Of a DNA stretch of 53,775 nt, positions 7,418 through 20,257 are shown piece by piece. The position numbers and the translations under genes were made by a program. Below the pieces are notes generated by a model. The model made no database searches. It was not told where the DNA came from and was given only the letters and a program-made list of their open reading frames with translations. The stretch is from Salipiger mucosus DSM 16094. GTDB taxonomy: Bacteria; Pseudomonadota; Alphaproteobacteria; Rhodobacterales; Rhodobacteraceae. Position 1 is the first letter of the stretch, and each line of letters opens with the position of its first letter. The stretch is taken from NCBI RefSeq assembly GCF_000442255.1, contig NZ_KE557284.1, positions 16,109 through 69,883 of the forward strand, in the 5' to 3' direction.

Positions 7418-7454
7418 CAAAAGAAAACCGCCGGGGGAACGGGTCCCCCGGCGG
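7418..7454 (-). terminator. Rho-independent terminator of acnA
   Basis: Perfect 10-bp stem CCGCCGGGGG (7428-7437) / CCCCCGGCGG (7445-7454). On the reverse strand it is followed by TTTTCTTTT, about 30 bases after the acnA stop. Confidence 0.9.
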
Positions 7455-7482
7455 CTGATCGTTCAAGCCCGTTGAGGGCAGG

Positions 7483-10257
<2,775 letters not shown>

Positions 10258-10480
10258 CGTTGGCTCCCTTGCAGAAAAGGCTGGAGATAAAGGGTTCGCT
10301 TGCACAAGCTTCTGCCCCATGCGCCGCATCCGTTCAAGAGGGGTGCGGCGATTTTGTATACCGTGGAATACTGAAAAAGGCCGCTTCTTGCTTCACCCGC
10401 TCTCGCAAAACCTTGATTGGTTATTTCAGATGCGCTTCGTTACCCCGGATCGGGTCAGAAGGCGCAACTTTGGGGACCGC

Positions 10481-11185
10481 ATGTCACGACTCACGCACTG
10501 GATCGCGCCCGTCTTCCTGGCTCTGGCGGCGGCGCTTCCTGCGCAGGCGCAGGATCGGCCCGTGGTGGTGGAACTCTTCACCTCGCAGGGATGTTCCTCG
10601 TGCCCTCCGGCCGATGCGATCCTGGCGGAGCTCGGCCAGCGCGACGACGTGATCCCGTTGGCGCTGCACGTCGATTACTGGGACTACATCGGCTGGACCG
10701 ACGGGTTCGCCCAGCCGGGCTTCACCAAGCGCCAGAAGGGCTACGCGCGCTCCGCCGGGCGGCGGTCGGTCTACACGCCCCAGATGGTGGTCGACGGGCG
10801 CTACGACGTGGTGGGCTCGCGCCCGATGAAGGTGGTCGAGGCGATCCGCCACGCGGCGGCCAAGCCGGCGCGCGCCGCGCTGGATGTCACGCGCGAGGGC
10901 GGTGAGCTGGTGGTCCGCGCCGAGCCAGTCTCGGCGCCGCTGCCGGAGTGTGTCGTGCACCTCGTGCGCTACATGCCCGAGGAGCGGGTGAGCATCGAGG
11001 CGGGCGAGAACGCGGGTCACACCATGACCTACACCCACATCGTGCGCGACTGGACCGTGCTCGGCCGCTGGGACGGCAAGGCCCCGCTCGAACTGCGCGT
11101 GCCGGTGGATGGGACCGAGCCGGTGGTCGTGCTGGTGCAGGAACAGCCCTACGGCGCCATCCTCGCCGCCTCGCGGCTGCGCTGA
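10481..11185 (+). CDS. Exported DUF1223 thioredoxin-like protein
   Basis: 234 aa. A cleavable signal peptide is likely (residues 1-24, ending LPAQAQ). The mature protein opens with VVELFTSQGCSSCPPAD, a thioredoxin-like beta strand followed by CSSC (Cys38 and Cys41), and continues with HVDYWDYIGWTDGF and YTPQMVVDG, all characteristic of DUF1223. The CXXC suggests a periplasmic redox role, but the family has no settled function. A start at 10481 gives the signal peptide; longer in-frame starts back to 10247 would not. It is divergent from acnA across 223 bp and overlaps the end of the convergent acyltransferase gene by 37 bases. Confidence 0.85.
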   Translation: MSRLTHWIAPVFLALAAALPAQAQDRPVVVELFTSQGCSSCPPADAILAELGQRDDVIPLALHVDYWDYIGWTDGFAQPGFTKRQKGYARSAGRRSVYTPQMVVDGRYDVVGSRPMKVVEAIRHAAAKPARAALDVTREGGELVVRAEPVSAPLPECVVHLVRYMPEERVSIEAGENAGHTMTYTHIVRDWTVLGRWDGKAPLELRVPVDGTEPVVVLVQEQPYGAILAASRLR

Positions 11186-12078
11186 CGCGCCTGCCGCCGC
11201 CATTTCCAGCGGCGGTGAATCCAGAACCACTGACCCGGGTTTTCCTGGATGCGCGCCTCGAGCCGGCGCGTGGCCTCGCGCATCATCTCGGCCGGGTCGC
11301 CATGCGGGACCGGCGTCTCGAAGACCGCGTCGAAATTCATGCCGTCCGCGCGGCGGATCCCGAAGAAGGGCACGAAGAGCGCGCCGGTCTTGACCGCGAT
11401 CTCGGCCGCCGAGGTCAGCGTCGGCGCCGGTTGACCGAGGAAGTCGATGGGCACGCCCGCGCTGTCGTAGACGTCGAAGAGCAGCACGCCCATGCCGCCG
11501 CCGCGGATGTGCTTCAGCAGCCCCATGGTGCCGCGCCGTCCCTGTTCGAAGACCGGATCGCCGAGCCGGTGCATGTTGGCGGCGTAATGCGCATTGAAAA
11601 AGGGGTTGGCCATCGGCCTGTAGAGCCCGCCGATGCGCCAGCCGCGGGCGACCAGCGCGGCGCGGGGGGCCTCGAAGTTGCCGAAATGGCCGGTGACGAA
11701 GAGCACGGGGCGCCCCTCGGCGCGCGCCGCCTCGATCGCGGCAACGCCTTCGCCCAGCAGCGGCGCGTCCTTCATGCGCGCCAGAAGGCCCGGCACGTCG
11801 TAGTTCTCGATCATCGTGCGGCCGGCGTTTTCGGCGGTGGCGTCGGCGATGCGGCAGCGCTCTGCCTCGGGCAGGTCGGGCCAGACGTGGGCGAGGTTCT
11901 CCATCGCGCGGCTGCGGTAGCCCGCGAGCGGTGCCAGCACGCGGCGCACGAGCCCGCCCATGAGCGCAAGCCGCGGCCGCGGGGGCAGGGCGAGCGCCGA
12001 GGCGATGAGGCCGCGCAGCACCCGGTCCGTCATCCAGTCGCGCCATCCGCCTCTCGTCTTGGTCTCGCGTTGCGCCAC
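11149..12078 (-). CDS. Lipid A biosynthesis (lauroyl/myristoyl) acyltransferase, LpxL/HtrB type
   Basis: 309 aa of the LPLAT LpxL family. A membrane-proximal N-terminus is followed by the catalytic HX4(D/E) motif in TGHFGNFEA (His near residue 129), then GLYRPMANPFFN, GGMGVLLFDV and a C-terminal WFWIHRRWKWR, the typical order in HtrB/LpxL proteins. The enzyme transfers a secondary acyl chain to the Kdo-lipid A precursor at the inner membrane. Whether it is LpxL or LpxM type cannot be told from the sequence. The fliG-like gene lies upstream on the same strand, 63 bases away, and the convergent DUF1223 gene overlaps its 3' end. Confidence 0.88.
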   Translation of the reverse strand: MAQRETKTRGGWRDWMTDRVLRGLIASALALPPRPRLALMGGLVRRVLAPLAGYRSRAMENLAHVWPDLPEAERCRIADATAENAGRTMIENYDVPGLLARMKDAPLLGEGVAAIEAARAEGRPVLFVTGHFGNFEAPRAALVARGWRIGGLYRPMANPFFNAHYAANMHRLGDPVFEQGRRGTMGLLKHIRGGGMGVLLFDVYDSAGVPIDFLGQPAPTLTSAAEIAVKTGALFVPFFGIRRADGMNFDAVFETPVPHGDPAEMMREATRRLEARIQENPGQWFWIHRRWKWRRQARQRSREAARMAP

Positions 12079-12141
12079 GGTCGGCTCCCTCCGGTTCGGG
12101 CGCAGAGATAGGCCGCGCCACGCCCGGGCACAAGCGTGGCG

Positions 12142-13194
12142 CTAGTCCTCGTCGCCGTCGGGGTCGCGCAACTCGATCTCGCCGGTGGCGACCAGATCGC
12201 GGATTGCGCCCACCACGGCGTTCATCGCGGCCTCGGCCTTCTTGCCCTTGACGTTCATGCCGGCGGCCTCCTCGCGGAGCGAGCCTGCCATGCGTTTCGA
12301 CATGTTCTCGAGCAGGAACTCGGCGGCGCGCAGATCGGCCTCGGCGCTGGCGGCGGCGATGGCCTGGGTCAGCACGTCCTGCGGCACATCGCGGGTGATC
12401 TTGGGCACGTCGCCGGGTTTGAGCCGGTCGGCGATGTTGGCAAAGGTGAAGATGGCACGCCGCACCGCCTCGGCGAAATCGCGGTCGGTCTCCTCGAGCC
12501 CCTCGAGTACCTCGTCGCGCTTGGCGCTGGCGGCGTAGTTCAGGATGGCACCGACCCTTTCGTCGGGTTTCTTCTGGAAGGCACGGGGCGGTTCGGCGTC
12601 GAGCTGTGCGGCGAGGCTGAGCCCGATGCGGTCCACCGCCTCTGGGCTGACGCCGGCGGTCATGGAGACCGCGTAGGTGATGCGCCGCGCCTTGTCACCG
12701 GGCAGGCGGGCCAGCACGCGGGCGGCCTTGGCGGTGTCGACCTTGGACATCATGACGGCGGCGATCTCGGTCGACTCGCCGGTCAGCAGGTCGACGATGC
12801 GCTCCTCGGGCAGGGCGTTGATCCGCTCCCATGGATCGCCGGTCTGGCGCACGCCGGCCTCCTTGCGCAGGCGCAGGGCGGTGCGGTGGCTGATCTTGCC
12901 GTCGAGCGCCGAGAGCGCGCCGGCCATGCCGCCGGGAAACGACAGGCCCACCGATTCCAGCTCGTCCGAGAACTCGGCGATGACTGTGTTAAGCGTTTCG
13001 CGGTCGATGTAGCGCATGCGCCCCAGCTGCTGCGTCAGCTCGGCCTGCAGGTCGTCGGGCAGCGACGACAGCGGCACGTCCGCGCCCTCGTTCAGCAGGA
13101 ACTGCACGATGATCGCCGCCTTGGCGCGCCGTGTCAGCGGTTGCCGGCCCCGCGCAGAAGCCGCGGGGCCTGCGAGTGCCAGTGAATTCGACAT
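12142..13194 (-). CDS. fliG: Flagellar motor switch protein FliG (orphan copy)
   Basis: 350 aa with the three-part FliG layout: N-terminal domain (about 20-110), middle domain containing the region LPEERIVDLLTGEST to VLARLPGDKARR, and C-terminal domain ending in DLVATGEIELRDPDGDED. FliG joins the MS ring to the C ring and its charged C-terminal helix contacts the stator. The start at 13194 (MSNSLALAG) is preferred to one ten codons upstream because GGAG lies about 11 bases before it. No other flagellar gene is in the window, so it is separated from the main flagellar cluster. Divergence in the torque helix means its role in rotation is inferred. Confidence 0.8.
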   Translation of the reverse strand: MSNSLALAGPAASARGRQPLTRRAKAAIIVQFLLNEGADVPLSSLPDDLQAELTQQLGRMRYIDRETLNTVIAEFSDELESVGLSFPGGMAGALSALDGKISHRTALRLRKEAGVRQTGDPWERINALPEERIVDLLTGESTEIAAVMMSKVDTAKAARVLARLPGDKARRITYAVSMTAGVSPEAVDRIGLSLAAQLDAEPPRAFQKKPDERVGAILNYAASAKRDEVLEGLEETDRDFAEAVRRAIFTFANIADRLKPGDVPKITRDVPQDVLTQAIAAASAEADLRAAEFLLENMSKRMAGSLREEAAGMNVKGKKAEAAMNAVVGAIRDLVATGEIELRDPDGDED

Positions 13195-13280
13195 CTGCCG
13201 TTGCTCCGTTGGTCCTCGCGCCAATTGCTAGCGCCGCGAGGTTAACGAAGCCTCACCGTCGAAGCGGAAACCGGTCCCCC

Positions 13281-13313
13281 AAAAGGCAGAGGCGGCCCGC
13301 AGGGGGCCGCCTC
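13281..13313 (-). terminator. Terminator after the 51-aa small protein
   Basis: Stem GAGGCGGCCC (13289-13298) / GGGCCGCCTC (13304-13313), perfect over 10 bp. On the reverse strand it is followed by TGCC and then TTTT (13284-13281), about 20 bases after the stop at 13335. Confidence 0.7.
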
Positions 13314-13334
13314 GCGGAAACCTGAGCCGGGTTT

Positions 13335-13490
13335 TCAGCCCGAGATCACCTTGCAGGTGCCGCTCTGGGCGTCGAAGACCATGCCTTCGGAACAGGTCAT
13401 CGTCACGTCCGAGTGGCCCGCGCATGCGGCAAAGCCCGCGACGGGGGCCGCCGCGAGGGCAGCGGCGGTCAACAGCGTCTTGATCGTCAT
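13335..13490 (-). CDS. Small cysteine-containing exported protein, 51 aa
   Basis: ATG at 13490, with GGAGGA 6-8 bases upstream. A signal peptide is clear (MTIKTLLTAAALAAAPVAGF, cleavage after about residue 21). The mature part of 30 residues has three cysteines (ACAGHSDVTMTCSEG, SGTCKVISG), a spacing reminiscent of a very short chitin-binding (peritrophin-like) fold. Relatives next to purB in Rhodobacteraceae are, from memory, often wrongly labelled adenylosuccinate lyase in databases; it has nothing to do with that enzyme. The function is unknown. It has its own terminator and is probably monocistronic. Confidence 0.75.
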   Translation of the reverse strand: MTIKTLLTAAALAAAPVAGFAACAGHSDVTMTCSEGMVFDAQSGTCKVISG

Positions 13491-13603
13491 GGTGCGTCCT
13501 CCGGGTTGGGAGCCTTGACGCTAGCACGGATTGACGTTGCGGCAAAAAGAATGCCGACCGCCCGGGGCCTCACAGTGGCGTGAGCGATCAGCCTGCGTGC
13601 AGC

Positions 13604-15577
13604 TCAGGGCAGTGGCGTATCCGGCAGGGCGAACTTCGGGGCCAGCCCGGCCAGGCAGCTCCGGTCGAGCGGCGCCTCGGGATCGAGGATGAAGGTCACG
13701 TTCATGTCGAGCCCGCAGTCCGAGAAAAGGCTGGAGCCATGCCCGGCGTTGGGGAAGATCACGACGCGCGAGTTCGGCAGTGTCTCGGCCGCGAGCCCGG
13801 ACCACTTCCACGAGGTCTGGCTGTCGTTCGTGCCCCCCATCACGAGCACGGGCACGTCCGAGACGACGGGGTCGTGAAAGCCCTCGCGTGGGGCGGGCTC
13901 GAACAACGCGCAGGTGGCGGCCATGTTGCGCATCTCGGTCATCATGCCCTCGGTCTTCACCACCGAGTAGGGGAAGGCGGCCGCCATCTCCTCGAAGCCT
14001 TCCAGCGAGTTGTAGGGATAATCCTCCTGGCAGGCGTAGATGTAGAGCCCCATGGCGCTCTCGACCCCGGCCTGGAACCCTGCGAGTTCGGTGATCCCCG
14101 TGGCGAAGGTGCGGGCGACATCCTCGTCGGTCATCGCCGCGACAAGCGCCAGCAGCGCCTCGCGGTCGGGGCCGAGGAACCAGTCCTCGACCCATGCGGC
14201 AATGGCCTCCTTCGAGGGGTCGTCCGAGAGCAACCGGGCGTAGTCCTTCGCCGCGGCGAACAGCGTCTCGTGGGTCAGCTCGCGCCCGGCCTCGGTGACG
14301 CGCCGGTCGAAGGCCTCGGCCACCGAGACGGCCGTCATCCCTGCGACGAGGTCGTTCTTGAGCTGTCCGATGGCCGAGGCGACCGACTGCGATTGCGACG
14401 TCATGGACTGTGCCGAGGCGAGCGCGGCGAGCGCCAGCGCCCTCTCGTCGTCGCTCAGCCGCTCGGCGCCCGGGGCCAGAAGATCGGCGGGCTGCTTCGG
14501 CTTCGGCTCGGAATAGGTCGTCAGGTACCAGTCGAAGGTGGTGGGATCGCCTTCGGACAGCTCATAGATCATCCGGGGCAGGTAGCCGGTCAGGTCCCGG
14601 GTCCAGGTCGCGCTGTGCTTGGTGCGCATCATGACGAGGCCGTAGAACAGGTCCGAGGTGATCGCGGGCATCCCGCGCGCCGCGGGGATCGGGTTGTCCG
14701 AGAGGATGTCGCCGAGGGCGAGCGTCTTGTCCCGAAGCTCGGGGTAGGCCGCGGCGCAGCCCGCGTCGGCGGCGCATTGGTCGAACATGGCCTCGAGGGA
14801 ATCCCCGTGCGGCCCGAAGAGGTCGTCGTAGAGCTTGACCCCGGTCGGGGCCACGCCGTCGATGATGACCGCCCGCACGCCTTCGGGCGCCGTGCGCAGC
14901 ACCTCGAGCGCCAGCCGCGTCCCGTAGGAAATGCCGAAGATATTGTATTCGGGGTATCCCAGCGCGGACATCACCGCCTGCACGTCGCGGGCATTGTTGG
15001 CGGTGTTGTAGGCGGCAAGATCGGCGTCGCCGGCCTGGAGCTCCTCGATGCAGGGAGCGAGGATGTTCTCTTCCTTGGCTTCCTCTCCCGCGATCTCGGG
15101 CCTGCCGGCGGCGCTGCGCGCGAGGCCGACGATGTTGTCGGCCATCACCTCGCGGCAGCGCACCGTGGTCGAGGACAGCATCGCCGCGCGCTGGTCGAAG
15201 GTCACCACGTCGCGGTGGGCGCGGTGGCCGCCGAGGATCACCTCGGTGGTGGCCGAGATCGAGCCGAGGCTGCCGCTGGCCGGTCCGCCGTGCAGGTAGA
15301 CGATGGCGTCCTCGAAGGGCTGGGTGGTCTGCGCGCGGCCGAGGGCGAAGGTCAGCGGCACGCGGCGGCCGTCCGGGGCATCGTAGCGCTCGGGCACGCT
15401 GACGGTTCCGCAGATCAGCGTGTGCCCCTCCACATCGAGCGGTGCAGTGGTTTCCGGGCAGGCGGCGATGGTGACGGGGTAGCGCGGATCGAAGCCGCCC
15501 TCCCGCAGCGTATCGAAGGCGGGATCGGGCTCGGAGACGAGCATGCCGATGGCGGCGACGATCTGTTCCGGGGTCAT
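13604..15577 (-). CDS. Alpha/beta hydrolase, peptidase S33 family (tripeptidyl aminopeptidase-like)
   Basis: 657 aa. The oxyanion region is YLHGGPASGS (about 95-104), the nucleophile elbow is GISYGTRLA (Ser near 215), and after a long helical lid (about 300-500) come the acid in GGTNDSQTSW (Asp near 582) and the base in NAGHGSSLF (His near 611). Ser-Asp-His in this order with a TAP-like C-terminal domain fits S33 peptidases that remove N-terminal residues from peptides. The many cysteines (EACP-type, CREVMAD, QCAADAGC, TCALF) suggest a periplasmic enzyme, yet no signal peptide is visible from the ATG at 15577, where AGGAG supports the start. The substrate is unknown. Confidence 0.75.
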   Translation of the reverse strand: MTPEQIVAAIGMLVSEPDPAFDTLREGGFDPRYPVTIAACPETTAPLDVEGHTLICGTVSVPERYDAPDGRRVPLTFALGRAQTTQPFEDAIVYLHGGPASGSLGSISATTEVILGGHRAHRDVVTFDQRAAMLSSTTVRCREVMADNIVGLARSAAGRPEIAGEEAKEENILAPCIEELQAGDADLAAYNTANNARDVQAVMSALGYPEYNIFGISYGTRLALEVLRTAPEGVRAVIIDGVAPTGVKLYDDLFGPHGDSLEAMFDQCAADAGCAAAYPELRDKTLALGDILSDNPIPAARGMPAITSDLFYGLVMMRTKHSATWTRDLTGYLPRMIYELSEGDPTTFDWYLTTYSEPKPKQPADLLAPGAERLSDDERALALAALASAQSMTSQSQSVASAIGQLKNDLVAGMTAVSVAEAFDRRVTEAGRELTHETLFAAAKDYARLLSDDPSKEAIAAWVEDWFLGPDREALLALVAAMTDEDVARTFATGITELAGFQAGVESAMGLYIYACQEDYPYNSLEGFEEMAAAFPYSVVKTEGMMTEMRNMAATCALFEPAPREGFHDPVVSDVPVLVMGGTNDSQTSWKWSGLAAETLPNSRVVIFPNAGHGSSLFSDCGLDMNVTFILDPEAPLDRSCLAGLAPKFALPDTPLP

Positions 15578-15610
15578 GGCTGGGGCTCCTGCTGCAAGGA
15601 GGAGCCTGAG

Positions 15611-15643
15611 ACCCGGCTCCGACCTGCAAGAGTGGAGCCGGGT
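15611..15643. repeat. Hairpin between purB and the S33 peptidase
   Basis: ACCCGGCTCC (15611-15620) and GGAGCCGGGT (15634-15643) form a perfect 10-bp stem with a 13-base loop. It lies between the purB stop and the peptidase start on the reverse strand. No U-tract follows on that strand, so termination of purB here is plausible but not certain. Confidence 0.5.
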
Positions 15644-15706
15644 TTCCGAGTCCGGTCAAGCTTGCGGGACGGCGGGCGGCGGGCCGTGCCGCCGCCCGGT
15701 CGCCGA

Positions 15707-17014
<1,308 letters not shown>

Positions 17015-17327
17015 CGGCGGTCCTCGGGCGGTTTGCTGGGTTTGCGCGCGTCATAAGCGGCAAGGGACGCAGCGGCAAGGGTTGCGGAGGGACGGCTGGC
17101 CCGTCGGCTCGATCCGGGGCCTCTCGGGAGGGCCGACCCGGCGGGCTTCGCCGCCGATTCCGGGCCCGGGGACCAACGCGAGGGTCGTGCACCCTGCCGA
17201 CATTCTACCGAGCCACCGGATCGCAGCCTCCGAGCGTCACGATTCTGCCCTCTCACGGCCCGCAATCTCTGGCGTTCCCCCGGGTGGATGGACTAGAACA
17301 TCCGGCAACGCGAGACGGAGAGGCGCA
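17015..17327. other. Divergent purB/trpB intergenic region
   Basis: 313 bp without a coding frame I can support. It holds a direct repeat AGCGGCAAGGG at 17056-17066 and 17071-17081, close to the purB start, and the trpB ribosome site GGAGAGG at 17317-17323. No convincing sigma-70 pair, attenuator or tRNA was seen. Confidence 0.5.
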
Positions 17328-18548
17328 ATGGACGACCTGGTCAATTCCTTCATGAACGGTCCCGACGAGAAGGGCCGCTTCGGCATCTACGGCGGACGCT
17401 TCGTGTCCGAGACGCTGATGCCGCTGATCCTCGAACTCGAGGAGCAATACGAACGCGCCAAGACCGACCAGAGCTTCTGGGACGAGATGGACTTTCTCTG
17501 GACCCATTACGTCGGCCGGCCCTCGCCGCTCTACTTCGCCGAGCGCCTGACCGAGGAGTTGGGCGGCGCCAAGGTCTACTTCAAGCGCGACGAGCTGAAC
17601 CACACCGGCGCGCACAAGATCAACAACGTGCTGGGCCAGATCATCCTGGCCAAGCGCATGGGCAAGGACCGCATCATCGCCGAGACCGGCGCGGGTCAGC
17701 ACGGCGTCGCCACGGCGACCGTTTGCGCCAAGTTCGGCCTGAAATGCGTCGTCTACATGGGCGCGCATGACGTCGAGCGCCAGCAGCCCAACGTCTTCCG
17801 CATGCGCCTGCTGGGCGCCGAGGTGGTGCCCGTGACCTCGGGCCGCGGCACGCTCAAGGACGCGATGAACGACGCGCTGCGCGACTGGGTGACCAACGTG
17901 CGCGACACCTTCTACTGCATCGGAACGGTGGCCGGGCCGCACCCCTATCCGGCGATGGTCCGTGATTTCCAGTCGATCATCGGCAAGGAGACCAAGGAGC
18001 AGATGCAGGCCGCCGAGGGCCGGCTGCCCGACACCATCATCGCCGCCATCGGCGGGGGCTCGAACGCCATGGGCCTCTTCTATCCCTTCCTCGACGACAA
18101 GTCGGTGCGCATCATCGGCGTCGAGGCCGGTGGCAAGGGCGTCGACGAGAAGATGGAGCACTGCGCCTCGCTCACCGGCGGGCGGCCGGGCGTGCTGCAC
18201 GGCAACCGAACCTACCTGCTGCAGGACGACGACGGACAGATCCTCGAGGGGTTCTCGATCTCGGCGGGCCTCGACTATCCCGGCATCGGCCCCGAGCATT
18301 CCTGGCTGCACGACACCGGCCGCGCGGAATACGTGGCGATCACCGACAAGGAGGCGCTCGAGGCCTTCCAGGTGTCCTGCCGGACCGAGGGCATCATCCC
18401 CGCGCTCGAGCCCTGCCACGCGCTGGCCCATGTCATGAAGATCGCGCCGGACCTGCCGAAGGACCATGTCATCGTGATGAACATGTGCGGGCGGGGCGAC
18501 AAGGATATCTTCGCAGTCGCCAAGCACCTCGGCGTCGAACTGGGCTGA
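17328..18548 (+). CDS. trpB: Tryptophan synthase beta subunit
   Basis: 406 aa. TrpB condenses indole with serine using PLP. The PLP lysine is Lys97 in [10 protein letters not shown], the phosphate-binding glycine loop is GGGSNAMG (about 241-248), and [14 protein letters not shown] and [12 protein letters not shown] stretches match the family. The start at 17328 is supported by GGAGAGG; an in-frame extension back to 17082 is not part of the protein. trpA is not adjacent here and no leader peptide is seen, so the gene seems to be expressed alone. It ends in a clear terminator at 18583-18610. Confidence 0.97.
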   Translation: MDDLVNSFMNGPDEKGRFGIYGGRFVSETLMPLILELEEQYERAKTDQSFWDEMDFLWTHYVGRPSPLYFAERLTEELGGAKVYFKRDELNHTGAHKINNVLGQIILAKRMGKDRIIAETGAGQHGVATATVCAKFGLKCVVYMGAHDVERQQPNVFRMRLLGAEVVPVTSGRGTLKDAMNDALRDWVTNVRDTFYCIGTVAGPHPYPAMVRDFQSIIGKETKEQMQAAEGRLPDTIIAAIGGGSNAMGLFYPFLDDKSVRIIGVEAGGKGVDEKMEHCASLTGGRPGVLHGNRTYLLQDDDGQILEGFSISAGLDYPGIGPEHSWLHDTGRAEYVAITDKEALEAFQVSCRTEGIIPALEPCHALAHVMKIAPDLPKDHVIVMNMCGRGDKDIFAVAKHLGVELG

Positions 18549-18582
18549 GCCCGGGACGCCCGAGACCGCAGACAAGGGCAGG

Positions 18583-18610
18583 GGGCTCCGGCATAAGCCG
18601 GGGCCCTTTT
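18583..18610 (+). terminator. Rho-independent terminator of trpB
   Basis: Stem GGGCTCCGGC (18583-18592) / GCCGGGGCCC (18597-18606), 10 bp with one U-G pair and an ATAA loop, followed by TTTT. It starts 35 bases after the trpB stop. Confidence 0.88.
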
Positions 18611-18622
18611 CGCGTCGGGGGG

Positions 18623-18991
18623 TCAGTCTGCGTAGGTCTCGAGGATCTCCAGAGGCACGATGTCGAGCGCGCGGGCATGGGTGGACTCCAGCGAGACACG
18701 CGGCGCACATCCTTCGTCGTGCGCCTGCAGAAAACGCGCGGCGCAGAGGCACCAGCGGTCGCCCGGCTTGAGCCCGGCGAAGCGGAACTCGGGCCGCGGG
18801 GTCGAGAGGTCGTTGCCCACGTACTTGGAATAGGCGAGAAACTCATCGGTCATCACGGCGCAGACCGTGTGGCTGCCGTGATCGGCCGCGCAGGTGTTGC
18901 AGGCCCCGTCCCGGAAGAACCCGGTCAGCGGGTCGGTCGAACAGGGCGCCAGTGCGGCGCCCAGGACATTGACGGATTGGTCTTTCTCCAT
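18623..18991 (-). CDS. DUF2237 family protein
   Basis: 122 aa from the ATG at 18991, preceded by GGGAG; a start 19 codons upstream is possible but lacks a ribosome site. Family features are NVLGAALAPCSTDPLTGFFRDG at the N-terminus, CNTCAADHGSHTVCAVMTDEFL, and GDRWCLCAARF with several conserved cysteines, all typical of DUF2237. Cysteine clusters suggest metal binding or redox sensitivity, but no function is known. It follows pth on the same strand after 73 bases and may be co-transcribed with it. Confidence 0.85.
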   Translation of the reverse strand: MEKDQSVNVLGAALAPCSTDPLTGFFRDGACNTCAADHGSHTVCAVMTDEFLAYSKYVGNDLSTPRPEFRFAGLKPGDRWCLCAARFLQAHDEGCAPRVSLESTHARALDIVPLEILETYAD

Positions 18992-19064
18992 GCTCGGCTC
19001 CCTGCTTGCGCGTGCCGGATTCCGCAAGGATAGGCACGCACGGCGCATGGCACAAGCCGTGCGC

Positions 19065-19790
19065 TCAGCGGAACTTGTCGGCGAGCTTCTGGAGCGGCGA
19101 ACGCGCGTCCTCTTCCTCCGGCGCGGGCTCGGGCGCCGCCTTGGTTTTGGGCGCTGCGCGCGTGTCCGGGCCCTTGGGGGTCCCGGACTTGTCGGGCTTG
19201 CCCGCGCCGCCCGACGGACGCTGCGGGTTCACCCGCAGGGCCACGGCGTTCTGGAAGCGCCCGCTGTCCCCCTCGGCCAGCGCCGGGGCGCCGTCGGATA
19301 TGCCGCGCAGCAGGTCGTCGAGCCAGGCCTCCTCGGCCTTGGCGAAGTCGTGCAGCACGTAGCCCGCCACCGCCTCCTTGCGGCCGGGATGGCCGATGCC
19401 CAGCCGGACGCGGCGGTAGGCCTCGCCGATATGCGCGTGCATCGAGCGCAGCCCGTTGTGCCCGGCATGGCCGCCGCCGGTCTTGACCCGGCACTTGCCC
19501 GGCGCGAGGTCGAGCTCGTCGTGAAAGACCGTCACGTCGCCGGCGCCCAGCTTGAAGAAGCGCATGGCTTCGCCCACGGACTGGCCGGAATTGTTCATGT
19601 AGGTCGCGGGCTTGAGCAGCAGGACCTTCTCGCCGCCGAGCCGTCCCTCGCTGACCTCGCCGCGGAAGCGCGTGCGCCAGGGGCCGAAGCCGTGGTCTTC
19701 GGCGATGCGGTCGACCGCCATGAATCCGATGTTGTGCCGGTTCGCGGCATACTTGCCGCCGGGATTGCCGAGGCCCACGAAAATCTGCAC
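19065..19790 (-). CDS. pth: Peptidyl-tRNA hydrolase
   Basis: 241 aa from a GTG start at 19790; GGAGG lies 5 bases before it and the family begins with the [10 protein letters not shown] strand. Catalytic residues are visible: His19 in NRHNIGF and the Asp of [11 protein letters not shown], with GHNGLRSM binding the tRNA end. Pth recycles peptidyl-tRNA that drops off ribosomes. The enzyme domain ends near residue 185; residues about 186-241 are a low-complexity Pro/Lys/Glu-rich tail ([21 protein letters not shown]) that most homologues outside this group lack. It pairs with rplY, its usual partner, but here an ABM-type gene on the other strand lies between. Confidence 0.95.
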   Translation of the reverse strand: MQIFVGLGNPGGKYAANRHNIGFMAVDRIAEDHGFGPWRTRFRGEVSEGRLGGEKVLLLKPATYMNNSGQSVGEAMRFFKLGAGDVTVFHDELDLAPGKCRVKTGGGHAGHNGLRSMHAHIGEAYRRVRLGIGHPGRKEAVAGYVLHDFAKAEEAWLDDLLRGISDGAPALAEGDSGRFQNAVALRVNPQRPSGGAGKPDKSGTPKGPDTRAAPKTKAAPEPAPEEEDARSPLQKLADKFR

Positions 19791-19864
19791 CTTGCCCTCC
19801 GAGCCAATGCCATGTCCCGCCCTAGATAGGGCGGAACCGGCCGAAATCACAAGGAGGGGGCAGG

Positions 19865-20176
19865 ATGTATCTGACCATGAACCGCTTCAAGGTCGCCAGC
19901 GACCGCACCGCGGAGTTCGAGGAGATCTGGGCGCAGCGCGACAGCCATCTCAAGGAGGTGCCGGGCTTCGTCAGCTTCGCACTCATGAAGGGGCCCGAGC
20001 ACGAGGACCATGTCCTCTACGCCTCGCACACGGTCTGGAAGGACGAGCAGAGCTTCGTCGACTGGACCAAGAGCGAAGCCTTCCGCGCGGCCCACAAGGG
20101 GGCGGGCACCTCGAAGGACCTCTACCTCGGACCGCCGGAGCTTGAAATCTTCGAGGCGGTGCAGGTGCTGGATTGA
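19865..20176 (+). CDS. Antibiotic biosynthesis monooxygenase (ABM) fold protein
   Basis: 103 aa, a small ferredoxin-like alpha/beta barrel of the ABM/IsdG superfamily. Typical elements are an N-terminal [30 protein letters not shown] in the second strand and [19 protein letters not shown] in the middle. Some relatives degrade heme with release of iron (IsdG), others oxidise aromatic substrates. The Asn and His positions needed for IsdG-like activity cannot be judged without an alignment, so the substrate is open. The gene interrupts the rplY-pth pair on the opposite strand. AAGGAGGGG precedes its ATG. Confidence 0.8.
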   Translation: MYLTMNRFKVASDRTAEFEEIWAQRDSHLKEVPGFVSFALMKGPEHEDHVLYASHTVWKDEQSFVDWTKSEAFRAAHKGAGTSKDLYLGPPELEIFEAVQVLD

Positions 20177-20200
20177 GCCGCCGGCGCCGGGGTCGAATGC

Positions 20201-20231
20201 AAAACGGCCCCGCCAATCCTGGCGGGGCCGT
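20201..20231 (-). terminator. Terminator of rplY (possibly two-way)
   Basis: Perfect 12-bp stem ACGGCCCCGCCA (20204-20215) / TGGCGGGGCCGT (20220-20231) with an ATCC loop. On the reverse strand it ends in a TTTT run, shortly after the rplY stop; on the forward strand it lies just after the ABM gene but lacks a U-tract. Confidence 0.85.
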
Positions 20232-20257
20232 CGCAAAACGTCGGACAGGGCCGGGGA

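Noticed and set aside
13335-13490. Adenylosuccinate lyase fragment
   Set aside because: The 51-aa secreted protein shares nothing with PurB, which is complete at 15707-17014.
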